The notes: a model not told the origin generated them from the letters alone. Positions 36,801 through 51,800 are shown, counted from the first letter of the stretch. The stretch is DNA of 64,000 nucleotides from Parelaphostrongylus tenuis (GCA_019055375.1 JAHQIW010005325.1:62001-126000); one strand, 5' to 3'. Translations and numbers: made by a program.

Positions 36801-39800
36801 GCGGTGATGTTGGCCTTTTTTCGGCAACTTTCTGTCAACTTCATCGTCGTCACTTTCTTCCTCAGAATCTAGTCGAAAGTATTTGGAATAAAACGTTACA
36901 AGAAGCATAAAAGCTAGATAAATTACCTTCGCTGTCAGATTCATCGTTTTTACTCTGAGCCAGCAATTTCTGAGCTCGCAGAAGACTTTCGAAAATTGAC
37001 AGCGACACTTCAAGAACCTGCAGGCAACAAATAGACAAGATAAAAAAGAAAAACCTCAATAACTTGGGACATTGTAAGCATGTTCTTATGGATCCTAGTT
37101 TTCTCATTCCTTCTGCGCTTTGTATTCCCAACTATGGCTATAATGAAAAATAAGACTCATCTAACATCAACTACTAGTGTCGGTATTTTTGTAATTTTCT
37201 ACATCTGCTCAGTCCTTATTCATCATAACAATAACAAATTGAGGAACAATCAAATAGCTAAAAAGACAACGAATGAGTTTAATTTGAAGAATGAGAACAT
37301 TGGGAAGGATAAAGACCTCTGGGTGCCTCGAACCAAAAGTGCGAAGTGATCTAGAGGCGCACTGCGTCGCACACGAGGTCAATGTTTGATCTCGCGTTCA
37401 TGGCTCACCAAGCCATCCATCCCTCCGGGGTCGGTAAATTGGTACCAGACTGGTCTCAGGCTTTTCTGGAAGGATGAGCAGCACTAACTCGGTTCAGCAG
37501 GAGGCCACTGCGAGTCATTGTGAAGGCCAGATATGCATCCAATCACCTCAAACGAAGTTAAAAATTGAAGATGAATGCATGGCGCATCCCACAGGGATTG
37601 CTCAACGCCGAGAGCTTTTTTATCCTTTATCGATTGACTGCAAAATCATCACGAAGATAAGAGAAAATGTTCAATAACTGCTAGAAATACATTTTCCTTT
37701 CATTTTATACATTTTTATACATTTTTTACAAAATCCTTTTTGCAAGCACACGCGTTTTTCCTTTGTCTTGCTAAACATTCATACAAGTGCCTCATCAGCG
37801 ACAACTTATCATTTCTCAATGATCATGTTCCTCTGAGAACTTTATTAACCCGAATTTGTATTGAAGCACACGCCACTCTTCGTAACCGTCCGAAGAGCAC
37901 GCTTAGCTGAGGACCAAAGCAGAGAGATATGTTTCACACTGAGCTTGCTTCGTTTACTCAGATGAGATCAGACTTTTCGTTAGACATTTGGTAGCCATCC
38001 GATAGCTCAAATCTGTACAATTTTGATGCTAGAATCAGTTCCAAACATGTTAACATTAAGCGCTGCAAGCGCAAAAAAGAATATTCCACTCTCAAAAGAA
38101 GTAAGCCTCAACTAGGACTTCATGGGGGTTTCCCCATAACTTCATAACGACAATATGAAACCTATAAAATCCTGCCTATAGAATGATATAACAAGGTCTC
38201 CTCCACATTCTGATACAAGCGCCTATATGAGGTTTTCCGAAATTGAGAAAAATTTCTAACCAGCTGACGAAATCGCAACCATTCGAGGTGATTTTGAAGT
38301 CGCTAGGCGGAGAGTGATTCAAATGACGCGCGGTTCTCGTAATAAAACTATTTTCCTACGATTCAAATAGCCCCCGCTTTGTTTTTTCAAATTCGTGGCC
38401 CATCACTATTTCTTTACACGTTCACATGCTTTCGGTGCGTATATCTCTGGATTGAAAACATCATTTCTTCGCTGAAATATTCACTGAAAAAACAAACTCA
38501 TTTTCAGCAGCTCCGTTTTTGAGTTATCGACTAAGCACTGAAACCCTATTTAGAAGCCATTTTCAAACCTAGCTGAGCAAAAATTGCGCACTGACGGTCC
38601 TTTGTTCCAGCTCAGCGCTGAAGCAGCAGGATGTCATCGAATATCAACAAAATACTGAAATCGCCGTGATTGAAGCTATCGATTGATTACTAGAAGTCTA
38701 AGAAAAAAGCGAAATAGGCTTCGTCCGTAAGGATCAATGTGATGCTGATGGAAACTTCTGCCTTTTGCCTAAAGGCCAAACTTTTGAAAAGAACAGAACC
38801 GCATTTCTCCTTCTTCGTCTTCGAGTCAAAGAAGTTCTTGAAGTGATTCGATTCCACTAATACGATTTCGTCAGCAGGACCCAATATTGTCTCCTAATCG
38901 ACCGCACATGAAGGCAACTGGCACGCTACGTGAAAAAATTCCACAATAGTAAACTCCAATAGTTTAAGAGATTGAATCTTCTAAAACAATTCGAAAACGC
39001 CCTAATGAAATTTCGTGCATAACCGAGCGCTAATTCAATTTTCACAAATACGACTATGTCCTCGGATAGCGACCTCCTCGAAGAAGTATTGAAATGAACA
39101 GCAATGAACCACCCAAGGCTCGTGTTTCTCTCCAACATTTGTCGTAACATTGAACCACGACGAAAATTCAAACAAAACAGTGTGTGTGTTCCACCGAAAG
39201 ATAGAAAAAGAACTCTAAACAAGCCATTCATGATTTCATTGTAAAGACAATGCAAGAAGAACATCGCGGAAGTTCACTGTGTCACTTCCAAAAGTTGACG
39301 AAGATAACTTGAATGGCAGTTCAGCCAGAATGTTGAACTGATTCATTTTGATTCGGCGTTGACAATATTCACAGTAACTCAAAGAAACCAAGAGTAGAAG
39401 CATGCATAGCAGCAAAAACGTAGGATTGCTCCAATATCACCAACAGATAAAGTCATGTTTAGACGCTGAATGCGAAAAAGAATGAGATACAAATTGGATG
39501 CTGAGAAACGGTGATTTCCGACAGATAAAGGACAAACGATAAAGCTCTCGCGTTGTTCAATCCCTGAGGGATACACCATGCGTTCATCTTAAAATTTCAA
39601 TTTCGTTCAAAGAGACTGAATGCAAATTTGACCTTCACCACGACCCCCGCTGAATCGAGTCAGTGCTGCTTATCTTCCCAGAGAAGTCTAAGACCATTCT
39701 GGTACTAAATTAACGTCCTCGGAGGGATGGATGACTTGGTGAGCAATGACCACGATATCGAACCATCTACCTTGTTGCAACGCAGAGCACCTCTAACCAC

Positions 39801-42800
39801 TTGGCCAGATATAGTCCTTCAGTAAGTAAATGTACTTACGATGAAAGTGAACAATAAACTGGCAGCTTTCCTAGCTGGTCAACCTCATTTCGCAAAAACC
39901 TTGAAAACAAAGCGTGAAAGCTTCGCTGCTAGCGTAAAGATCACGAGTTTTGTTCCATTGGTGCACAAGAGACAACCACCCAAGACGAACTGCAGTTGTA
40001 CTTCAACACAGTGCTTGGCATATACAAAATTTTGGTACATTCAATTATCGCGACTCATTTTTCAACCCTTTGACGGCACGGCTCTTTTCGCCTTTCTCTT
40101 ACACTTTTAATTATTATGCGACAGCTCAAATCTGTAATTTCATTACCAAGGATACTTCCTGGAATGACCTTTTTAGTGTGCTGTAGCAGCTAAAGTTAAA
40201 TCTCACATTTGGAGTGTACTGTCGCCCAAATTCTCGTTACTTATTCGTAAATTTTGTCTACATTTCGTGGAAATTGTTAAGCATTCGCATGAGTATTGGA
40301 GAAGAAACTTTGTTCTATCTTTATAAGGATTTCATGTTCATTTATACTGCCGAATAAATGCTCTACCAAGAGTGGAGTGCGGAACGTAGTATTCCCTTCG
40401 CTCTGTAGCGCTCTATGAAGAGCTCTTCAGTCTTGGTTTCAGAATCAAGTAAACTTATGTTATCAAATAACTGCTGTATCTATCAAAAAACCATTGAACC
40501 GTAGCCACCTCGGTACCGTTTGCTATGAATGCTGTGAAATCGAATTCACGCAGGTGTTCATACTCCTATTCAAACAAAAACTGCGCGCCAAGCGAAATAC
40601 TCAATTCTTATTTCGTTGGTGCAGCACACTGTAAAGGCCTTTTCAAGAAACAAGCATAGCGTTGGCATCGGCAAGATTTAAGCCATCGAATCACAACTAT
40701 AAGTCTATAAAACAAACGATGAAAAAGGCCTTGTCTCAAAAGGGTTGAAAAATAGACTGAGATGAAGAGACTGTAACAAAAATGGTTTCCTAAAAGACAA
40801 ACTGTAAGCCTAAAAAAGATCATGAAGGCTACCTTTTTAGGATCCGCAGAAATTAGAGATGGTCGTATGGACGGCGGCAGTTGAAAGTAGAGACAGATTC
40901 CAATAAGTGCCATTCTTCTAAAAAATAGCTATCAATAGTGGCACCACCTTCTCAATACAAGATTGAACATACCTGTTATGAATTCCTTCCATCTTTTTGT
41001 AACAACTCAGGAACTCGTCACAAACGTAGTCTACAAGATTATGGTTTTCTGGAGCAATTTGTCGAAAAGTTTGCAAGGTGGCCTCAAGGTTGACGTACAA
41101 AGCAGCAACTATTACCTAAATGATTTGAAATTTTCGAGAGAAACTATCCAAAATCTCCATGTATGACCTGTGTATGACATCGAAGTATGACCACATTAGG
41201 TGGAGAAATAGGTCAAGATTTACTACGAGGGGAGGGAAAAAGTAGAAAAAACATACAATAATCAGCAGCGGCTTCAGTTCGTTAAGGCCATCTTCAAAAG
41301 GCTTGGTTAGTCGGTCGAATACTGACATTAAAATTGGAGGTATAACCTAAAGAACAACAACAGTATTCAGAAAATGAGAGAGAGAGAGAGAGAGGAGAGA
41401 AAGAGAGAATGTTCCTAATGAAAAGGGTCGACCACCTTTGTCGTATGGCTAGGGCACTCAAGAAGAATACACTCCATCAATTTTGCAGCGTATAGATGAT
41501 TTTCGTCTCCAGAGTTATCATCATCCTATAAGCCCAACCATCAACATATAAGCAAGAATTACAAACCTATGGTAAGCCTTTATATGACAGAGAACGAAAA
41601 ATGACAAGAAGGCAAACCTTCAAAACTATACAGCACATATCCAGGACTGCTTCAAGTCGATGCGGAAAAGCGAGAAAACTTTCGGTGTTGGTCACAATAT
41701 ACAAATGCAACACCGGGGAGAGCTCTGGAACAGAATTTTTACGGTGGGAAAGAAAGAAAAGAATCTGTGACGTACTAGAAATGAGGTAAGTCATATATGA
41801 TCCACACGTGCCCAAACTGGTAGAGGTAGATCACAAGCAACTCGCCTACTTTCATTCATAAATTAGACGTATAGTGCTTTTTAGCTGCACCTTTTGCGAA
41901 AATTCAATAGTTGTCGATTACAGATGTTGACGGGCCGGATGAAAAAGAGTTGCTCTTCACAGTAGAGATGTGTTTGAAAATATTTCTAAGATTGAACCTA
42001 TGAAGCAGACGGATTCAAGTATTTGATACGGGAACATATAGAGAAACAACCCCTTCGCTGAAAAAGAAATTTTCTGAAGAGTGTTAGTAATCACTCATAA
42101 GTTTGAATTTCTGGTAGTGCGCTACGCGATCCAATTTTACGAAGAGGGAAAACCCTTTTATGAAGCTGTAGCATTTGAAATGGAATATTTTACAACGACT
42201 GTGTGTTTGCAATTTTCTTTGTTGTAACCTTGAAAAGCATATGAACGTGTGGAGGAAATTTCAAAGTATCAGGGTCAAGCAATTTATGTGGGATTTTTCC
42301 TAACTGAAGAAAGAACTCCTAATTTAATAACAAAAATTGCACGTCACACATGCCATGTATCAGCGCAATCGATCGATCGCCGTATTCAAACCACGGGCAG
42401 CCCCTTACCCCCTTTCCACAGCCCGTAGATTAGCCAAAAAAGAAATGTGGACTCAATTTTTCGTTCCGTGCTACACTGCAGAGAAACGGCCTTTTCAAAA
42501 ACGAAGCAAGGTTTAAGAATCACCTAAACTTACGCTACCAAATATTTACTGAGAGTTCCACGGAACAGTTGTGTCCTGCGAGAAAAAACGCGTGTGTGGA
42601 ACACAAATGTTTCCCTTCTGCTACAGTGCTTTGAAGAGCATTTAAAAAAAAGGCCACGTAGTGCAGTAGCCAGAGATTTAGGTCTTCGAATAATTACTAA
42701 CGGCTTTATGATTAGCTCTTGTCAAACAAGAGGAGGTGTTTCTTCGCTTCTTCCCGGATAACTACCTGTATCGCAAATATTTTTACCGCTTAGTGAATAG

Positions 42801-45800
42801 GGGTAGATGGGTGGAAATCGGCCTAGCGTTGAAGCATCACTAGCCACCGACCACCGGCGCCAAATTGATACCGCCTTGATAAATTATCTTTATGATATGT
42901 AAACTGTCAGACTGACATCTTGTCAATACGACACACAAAATACGCCGTGAAGGATTTCAGAATGCTAACGGAGCGCTGTTCTACTGCTATATAAGCCCCG
43001 AGTTTTATTTTCATATTCGATCGCCTGATAAATCCGCTTTCAAGCCTAAGCATAAACAGTCGAAGCATAGGATGTGAAATGTGATGGACTTTATTCAATG
43101 TCATTTGCAATGTGGCCACATTCAACCACAGTTGACAGCTTATCTGCTACCTCCACAATGCTAGAGTGGACTTACCAGAAAAAGGTAGTATGGTGTAGAG
43201 GCTAGATGTTTTGAACATCTTATAGATCTTATCAAAGACGTTCCACATCGGCTCGCTTACGTATAAAAGCAAAATTGAATAGAGCAGCATCATCGCATTA
43301 ACATAAAACTCTGTAATTCGTTTGAAAAATAAATACGCATTCAGCAAATGTGATCAATACGATTCCACACCACTTCTTTCGAAGGCCAGTGGCTTAATTT
43401 GATGGATGATGGAGGAGGTCACTAACAATCGGCTTACCGTAACTTTCTAGATCCAGTATCGCATTAACGACCTTCAAAACGCTTGCTTCAACTTCCACCA
43501 TAATCGCCATATGATCTTTTACAGCCTATGAAAGTGCAGATGCTTCTTCTTTTTTGTTAGGCTCCACTTTATGGGAATGAAAAAATCAAGTTTTGTAGGA
43601 GACTTACTTCTAACATGTTATTGATAGTCGGATTAAATTTGACAAAGTGGGAGTGCGATCCTCAACAGCATCAGAGTAGAGTATATTCGAGAACATTGTG
43701 CACTAGAAAGAACAAACATTGTATTTCACATAGTTTCCATCAAGTCGATAGTTGAGAAAACTTACCAAATGGTCGACTACCTGTGAAGCAACTGGGACAA
43801 CCTCATCGATATATTGCTCAAGAAATTCATCACCATCATCAATCACATGCTCAATTTGTGTTTTTTCAATCAATCTCAATACATTCAGAATGATGACGCC
43901 CATTGATGGTTTCACAATAGCATGAACTATAATGCATAAAAACAGATTATAAAGTGAGAGAAGCTTTAGACATTGATGGAGTCAAACCTTTCTCCTGGTG
44001 CCTAAGAAGACATTGAATTGCCAAAGCAGCTTCAACCGCACTGGTAATTCCTCATTTTGATCAATTAGGCAATTGAGTAGACACTCAATAATCTGGAAAA
44101 TTCAAATCCATAGTATAGAAAAATTGACGAGAAAAAGGTACCTTTGAATAATAAAGCATAAGAAGGAGACGGATTCTAGCATAACGAAGTCGTTTTCGCA
44201 TCGCGCACAGAGTGCTTTGCTCTTCATCAAATGTGAAACCTGTGTTATCATAGTACACTTCACCTTGCCTTACCTTATTACCCGCCCACCATTTTATCGT
44301 GAGGATACCAGTACTTCTCTAAGATTCGTCTCCTCGTATTCATCGCTTACTTGAGAATTTCGCCTCTACCATGAACGTCCTAGAATACCGCTTTAGCACA
44401 TCTTAAGGATAGCCAGGCCGTGGCGCTTTTTGGTTGACTGCCGGAGAGTGATGAGGGAGAGGGGGATCGAGACCAACACGTACCGTGCATCACTAACTAC
44501 TCGGCCACCGCCTCACAAATCATGGTAGTACATTCTCACATGGTAGCTTCTAACCATGAGATGAACGAGAGGAAAAGATTGAACAAAAGATTACCTTAGC
44601 AAGAGACTCCGTATGAAAGAATCGGGCCTCCGCATATTGTCTGATACACCATGTCGCACGAGCTCGAACAAATTTCGATGGATCACGTAGACGACCGACG
44701 ACGATACTATTCAACAGTTGCTCGACGTTGTTTTTGTACTTCTAAATCCCTTCTAATCATATAGAAACAAGCAGCACATGGACACATCGACAAGCGAAGG
44801 CAAAAAAGTAAAAATCACTTATGAAACCGTTATTTGGGATCCCATCTCGTACATTTTTTACATTTGTTTAACACAGGATCGGTTATTGTACAATCATAGC
44901 AATATCCCGAGGATACTTTCATAAGAAACTCCCACAGCAACGGTAGTTATAGGCCATCAAATTTCAAGTTACTCTTCGTACATCAAATGATGACCTTGGA
45001 CAAAATTGAGCTTTGAGTTTTGATACGCTTTTGCTAGGAAGCGACAACTTTCGACAAAAGATGCTGCGAAGGAGATTTGTGGTGCCGAAGGTGAAAGAAC
45101 TGTAAGTCATATGACTGTCGCAAAGTGGCACAGACGACATTGAAGTGGTGGTCTCAGTCTCGAAGACCAACTCCGTTCCAGGCCAGGCATTGAAACTGGT
45201 AAATCGTCCATCAAGAACTCGTGAATTGGCAACAGAACCTAGCGTCGATCAAAAGACGATTTGAAACCATCTCCAACAGCCTGACTTTGTCCATAAAACC
45301 TAATATTACCTTTTATTTATGTGAATCACCATCACACTTCACAGCGCGGATCCCAGCGCTTTCGGTTTTCGATTCGTTTTCTTGCATTCATCCTCCACAC
45401 ATCTCTCCGAATGTTGCACGTGTTGCTTCGACTGCTGCTTAACGATTTCGTCCTCTTCATAAATGTAGTGGAATGCTGATTTAGACAATTCTTCTTATTA
45501 CAATCTCGGTGGGACCCGGGCTGAGGTGTTCCGTAAGGAATTCGATTATTGACTGCAGTATTACTGAGGGAAGAGAGAAGGGGGTCGAACAAACAGCTTG
45601 CTTCCTGAATGACCTGCTCTCTGACCACTCGCCGACGGAAATATTAGTACAGACATTACGAAATATCTTGTAGGTGTTTATAACCACATGGAACAGATCA
45701 CTCACCTTATTTTTATCAACTGCGCATAGAGTTCTCCAAGCATTCGAAGAGCTCCTTCGATTTCGTGCGGATTCTCAGTGTGTGACAATACCTGTAACCA

Positions 45801-48800
45801 AAATCAAGGTCTATGAATGTTTTGCGTATGAAAAGTATCGCTTACTACCTCAATTGCAAACAATACAACGGATTGTACAACATCTTTTCTCTTAGACAAT
45901 CCAATTAGAAGCGCTGCAGCACCATGCACAGGATTATTCAAATCCTCACAAATATCTGAAAGTAGTAGTACGGCAAAAGATGTATAACTGTTCACTTCCG
46001 CAATACTGATGAGGAAGATACCGGCATAAGAAACCTTTGAAATACTAATGTCAGCCTTTACGATTCTATGCTTGAATCATTTCTTAACGATTCAAGAGAA
46101 CTGTTATAGTAGATGACTATATTTGCTGGCGCGTATGGCACAGTGATTAGAGGTGTCTTGCGATACACGCACTCGATCAATCGGTGATCAATGGTTCGAT
46201 CCTATGCTTAAGGTCCACCAAGTCCTTCGTTCCTTGAAGGGGGGGGGGGTGAGGGGATTTAGTATAAGACATTGCTTGGGAAGATAGCAGCACTAATATG
46301 ATACATCGCTAGCCGACCCTCAAGTCACTGCAACGGCCAAACGTGCATTCAATCACCTCAAACGATGCTAAATGAAGACGGATGCATGGTGTATCCTTCA
46401 GAAACAGATCAAAGGAAAGAGCTTTATACTTTTTTCGATTTTATGTCAGTTTCAATGCTACTATACTCCAATCGCTTATTGAAGATTCAAGGAAGTGTAT
46501 AGAAGTGACATATTCAATGACTATAGCTCCCGGCCACAAGATAGTCCGTTTTTTTTTGTCGCACCTTCGGAGTTAGGGATTTGGGGATTTGTTTTAATGC
46601 ATTAATTTTTGTTCATCTAGTGTAGGACGTCGCCCGTTTTCACACGGAGCTCCAATCCTAGTAAGCTCATTGTATAAGGCACAGATTTCTCAAGTTCCTT
46701 TACTTTTCAGTTTCAGTTCCGCTAGCTTTCGATACATAAACTGGCTGATGTTCAGTTCTTTGGCTGGTTGTAGAACGTCAGTGCGTAAATCGGCTTCAAT
46801 TAACCTATTGTAAGTCTTTTTTCACAACCTTTTACTACTGTCATGGTGCTATGATTGTATTTTAAGAACGCTAAGTGAGATGCAAAGCAATCGGCCCAAG
46901 GCAGGAGTGAACCTGCGTTTCATTCACACTAGGGGCATGTACTGCAACTAACCTTTTGAGGCCATCAAGGTTTTGCATACCAATCAACACTCATCAATTT
47001 TTCAGCTCGCTTTATTTGATTCATTACACATTTATTTTTCCTCGCAATCATCGCCCGCTTGAAGATTAGGCCTTACTCATGAAAGTCGTAAGATACTGCG
47101 TTCTTATGCGCTGAACGCTAAGGGATGAATAGATAACCCCTTTCGCTCGACAAGATATCTTCCATATGAGCGTCATTAGTCCTTCGAAATCTGAAAGCTC
47201 TGGCTACTGCGCTACGTGCTCCTCTCTGAGAAGACTCTTTTATGACGCTGTAGTACACAAAATAAAATTGTGTTCTACACCAGCCGTTTGCTTTTAGTAT
47301 CACATCGTTTGAAGCACGGAAAGCATATGAACGTGTAAAAATCTTTTTTATCAGAGCCATATGTTTTATCTGAAGTTCCTTCGGAAACGGAAAAAAAATA
47401 CTCCTAAATATTAAGAATCGCACTTCACACGTGACGCGCTAACGCAATTCGATAGATTGTGGAACGCTGTATGAAATCTACGGCCAGCAGACACCCAGAG
47501 CGCTAATTAGCCCGGCAAGCAAGCGCGCCGAATATGTGAAACTCGGTATTATTTCCTAGCTACTCCGCAGTGAAACGGCCTTTCCAGAAAATAAACACAC
47601 TGTTGGAATGGTCAAAACGCACGCTTTCGAATGGTTACTAACAATTTGAGTAAGGAGCTTACCTTGTGAGAATATGAGCGCGTGGGACACAAGCAGTAGC
47701 CAGAGATTTAAGCTTCCGAATACTCACTAATAATTACTAAAAGTGCAACGGAAAGATTTTGTCTAAGAGAGAGTGGTCGCTTCTCTATCCCTTGCCGTCT
47801 GAATGGAAAAAATCGAATACTGATCAGGCATATCACTGTAATATCGAGTAAAGCCTAGCTGTGGCGTTCCTTGGCTAACTGCCGGGAAAGGATTGAAGAG
47901 ATCAACGCCGCACCGAGCACCACTACTACTCGGCCATTCTCCCCCTTCTTCTTTTAACGCTTGAAATGGTTGCCGTGATGATGGAACATCTCCTGATTTC
48001 CAGCCGATGGCCTTTTTTTGAAAGAATAGTTACTATTGTTTTCGTTTGGAATTCATGCATACATTTTCAATTTTGCCTCAACTTCCCGAAATTCTAGTAT
48101 TTCTACTGCTTTTTTCGCAATGTTATGATGCTACATAGATACCTAAGAGAATCGAGTGATCAGCAAAAACACGGCCTCAGGCGGGAATCGAACGCGCGTT
48201 TTATCCATACCGGGAACGCGTGCTACTACTACTACACAACCGAGGCATATCTGCGCCACCAAAACTTTCTTTCCGACCTAATATCACAATACTCTCGGCG
48301 CGGAAGCCGGAAATGACATGTATAAGCTATATAATGGTCGCTTTTTCAGGTATGTTGGAAGCAACACAAGAGAGATCTAGTCTGAAAAGTGCCGTCGGAA
48401 TCTTGTGATTATAGTGTTCCGCTGTCAGCCTTCATGAACTAAGATGGGATCACGAAAATTCCAGCCACAATATGGAATTGATAACGGAAAAATTCTACAC
48501 CAATCTTTTCGTTACACCTTAAAGTCTCGGACCCTGTAATCCCACTGGAGAAAAACCGCCTGGGATTCTCCCCTCCGAACTTCGAGTCGCGATAAGAAAG
48601 CTTGAAAAAAGGCACGGCTTCACAACCTGATAACATCTCTTCCGATTTGCTGCGACCCGAAGGCCATAATTTACATGTACTTCTCGCGGCACATATGACA
48701 TCTTACCTTCGAAAAGAAAAAATTTCTAGACCAGTGAAGTACGTCGCACACAGTCATCATCCACAAAAAGGGTGACCTGAGGGATCTTCGCAACTACGTC

Positions 48801-51800
48801 CAGTTCTGCTTGTTAAGCATACTTTACAAGCTTTTTACGAAGATCATCCTTTTGCATATCAAGAACACTGGATGAGGCACAACCAATTGAGCAGGCAGGA
48901 CTTCGACAGGGAGTCTGCTGCATGGACCACATCTAAACCGTGTCGAGGGTCATAGAAGTCTGTCGGGAATCACCACGCGTCCTTAATCCAACTTTCATCG
49001 ACTATGGAAAAGCATTTGATAGTGTCGAAACGAACGCAGTCCTATCAGCGCTTGTCGATCAAGGAGTGGATCCGTCCTACATAAGAACCTTATCAGACTG
49101 CTGTCTGAGCTGCACCACGAAAATACAGCCTTGTCATCAACCATACCGTTCGAAAAGGCGATACTATATCGCCAAAGCTGTTCACCGCCGCACTGCACTG
49201 GATAATGAAGCCGCTCGATTGGGATGAGAAGGGCATACGCGCCGATGGGAAATTCCTGTCAGACCTCCGTTTAGCGGATGACATTGTCTTATTCCTGAAA
49301 AGCACTACTGAAGCAGAAACGATGCTCAAGAAACTTAGCGAAGCAGGGAAAAAGATCGGACTACGCATAAAACGCATGAAGACCCAGTTCATGAGAAACC
49401 AATGGTGCAATGATGAACATATCAAACTGGAAGGATCTTTGATTATGGTGACCTCTTTGTACGTGTACCTTGGTCGTCCGCTGAATATGGAGAACAATAT
49501 AAAGGAGGAACTTGACAGAAGAAAAGCAGCGTGGGCTGCATTCTGGTCTTTTGACAGGCCATCAACCAAATAACGGACCCCAACCTTTTCTATTCGACAG
49601 TCCTTCCAGCGGCCTGTTATGCAGCGGAGACGTGGGCTTACACGTCGACCACGTCAACACTACTGCGAACGATTCACAGAGCGCTTGAACGATGTCTTCT
49701 GAAAATCAATCGGCACCCCCAACACGTAGCCGCCTTGCGTAGCTCAGATCTCAGAAATTTAACTCATCTTCGTGATTCAGAAGAATTCACATAGATAGCG
49801 AAGCACAAATGGGCCGGTCATCTAGTAAGAAGATCAGACAACAGATGGATGAAACGACGTGTAGAATGGACGCCGCGAGAATACAACTGCCCGCGAGGAC
49901 GACCACCTACACGTTGGACGGACGTATTCACTAAAAGAATAAATTAGCTGTATTCGCATCAGCTGTATTCGTACCTGCCGATATTCTACAGATCACGGTA
50001 TGAAACTCGCGCCAGTGGCCATGCTCGATTGAAACCAACGCCATGGACGACAATTACGAGAAGTCGAGATGAATGGAAGGTGCGCTGGGGTGCGCAAATT
50101 TGTGAAAACGGACCGCCCAAGTAGCTAAGTATCCAGGTTCTTTTCGATGATTTGTTCTGGTGCAGAAAGCTCATTTTTTTTCCTTGTAAAAAAACGGTCA
50201 CTACCTCGTCCACCATGGATGTTACGGAAGGCTACATGAAAAAGCCAATTCAACCATAGAAATTACGAAAAATGAAGCACACTTATTACAAGTAGTGTAT
50301 GGGTGTAGAAAATATGCTTAATATCGAAATCGTTAATACTTCAAGCTATCAAATTACTGTTAGAAATCTAAGAAAGAACGAAAAGGCTCCGTCCCTATGT
50401 AGTTAACGCGCATGCAACCACCGCTGATTTTGTGAAGGCTGAGAAACATTGTTAGACTTCATCCACTGAGAAAAACAGTAGTACTGGTTCGAGTGTTGAA
50501 GACAAGCGAGAAATCTTCGATAGCTGATAAGAAAAAACCCCTCTTGGATGTACTTCTATGCATATCTAATGTGCGCAATGTACTGCACCAAGAAAGCAAT
50601 TTCAAAGCATTTACCTTACCAGACAAGTCGTGCATTGACCCACTATTTTGAAAGGATCGGTGCTTGATTAGGCCAAGGTCAGAGAGCAGATCGAGAACAA
50701 AATGCTTCACGGGGCACCTCTATCTACTTTATGACCTCTTGAACTGGTGACATCCTACTAGTGAATTGAGTGTTTTTATCTCTAAAGGTTATCAAAATGA
50801 ACAGTAACGACGTGGGTCAAGGGGTTGTGATGTTGGTCATGCTGCGCGTGGAGCCGAGCTCCACACCCCCTCCCCTCGCACCTCTCTCCAGCAGTCAACA
50901 ACAACAACGTCCTACGGAATGCCACAGTAAAAGCAGTCCTTGATATTGCAAGAGGACTCGCTTAACCAGTATTCTATGTCGTTTAAGAAAACGAAAAACG
51001 AACTGAATGCTAGAGGTGCTGGGATCCGCACAGTGAAAAAAAAAGATAACACTGTGAGGATGGATCAAATGAAGTAAAGTGCTTAAGGTTTAAACAACTA
51101 GCGCTTACCAAACTTGAAACGAACATACTCTTCGGGATTGTCTCCCCACATCTCCTCATCTTCGTCGTTATAGGACAACAATGGGAATAACACGTGTTTG
51201 ATGAGATCCTATGAGATACGTTACTTGAGATATGGTGTCCGTTCTCATTGCACGTTTGAAGCTAATGACTCCATCTGTTCGTTATCACCAACGAATCAAA
51301 ACCTTGCGAGAAAAGCTATAAACATACAATTGCATGTGGTTTTACAAACCGCCAGCAAATCGAATGGGCAATGGCATTATTTGTAAACGAAAGTATGTGG
51401 TGTAGGACCTGGAAAAAATAGAATGCCACTATTCTACACCGGATAAAAGAGAAAATGGGGGCAACTCACTCTTTTCGACACATATATATTGTTCCTGCGT
51501 GCGTTCAAAATCGCCAGCGACGACTCGAGAGCAGGATGCGACCACTTCGTCAGGAAATGTTTCGCGAAGTCAACATACTGCTCTTCCACATGGTTTGGAG
51601 AGCCATATCTGCAAGAGAACGTTACAATGCAACCATGAGATTGGTATGGGACGTGGAGGAATATAGCAGTATTGGAATCCTGTAACAATGATCAGGAACG
51701 AGAACTTGTCGGAGAAAAAAAAATTTAAGCGATGTCAAAAATATAGGAAAAAACTCCCGACTATGACAGATTCCTAAGGGAAACGCTATGTATTCGTTTT

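Noticed and set aside
42907..43125. Minus-strand frame between two importin exons
   Set aside because: Tested as an exon; the exons at 43310-43176 and 41724-41618 join in phase and align without a gap, so nothing is needed between them.
45332..45628. 98-codon minus-strand frame on the importin strand
   Set aside because: I tested it as a missing importin exon because of the phase conflict nearby, but its sequence does not match the family and the protein alignment needs no extra residues there.
49093..49569. 158-codon minus-strand frame
   Set aside because: Exact antisense of the RTE reverse-transcriptase region; the plus strand carries the recognisable protein.
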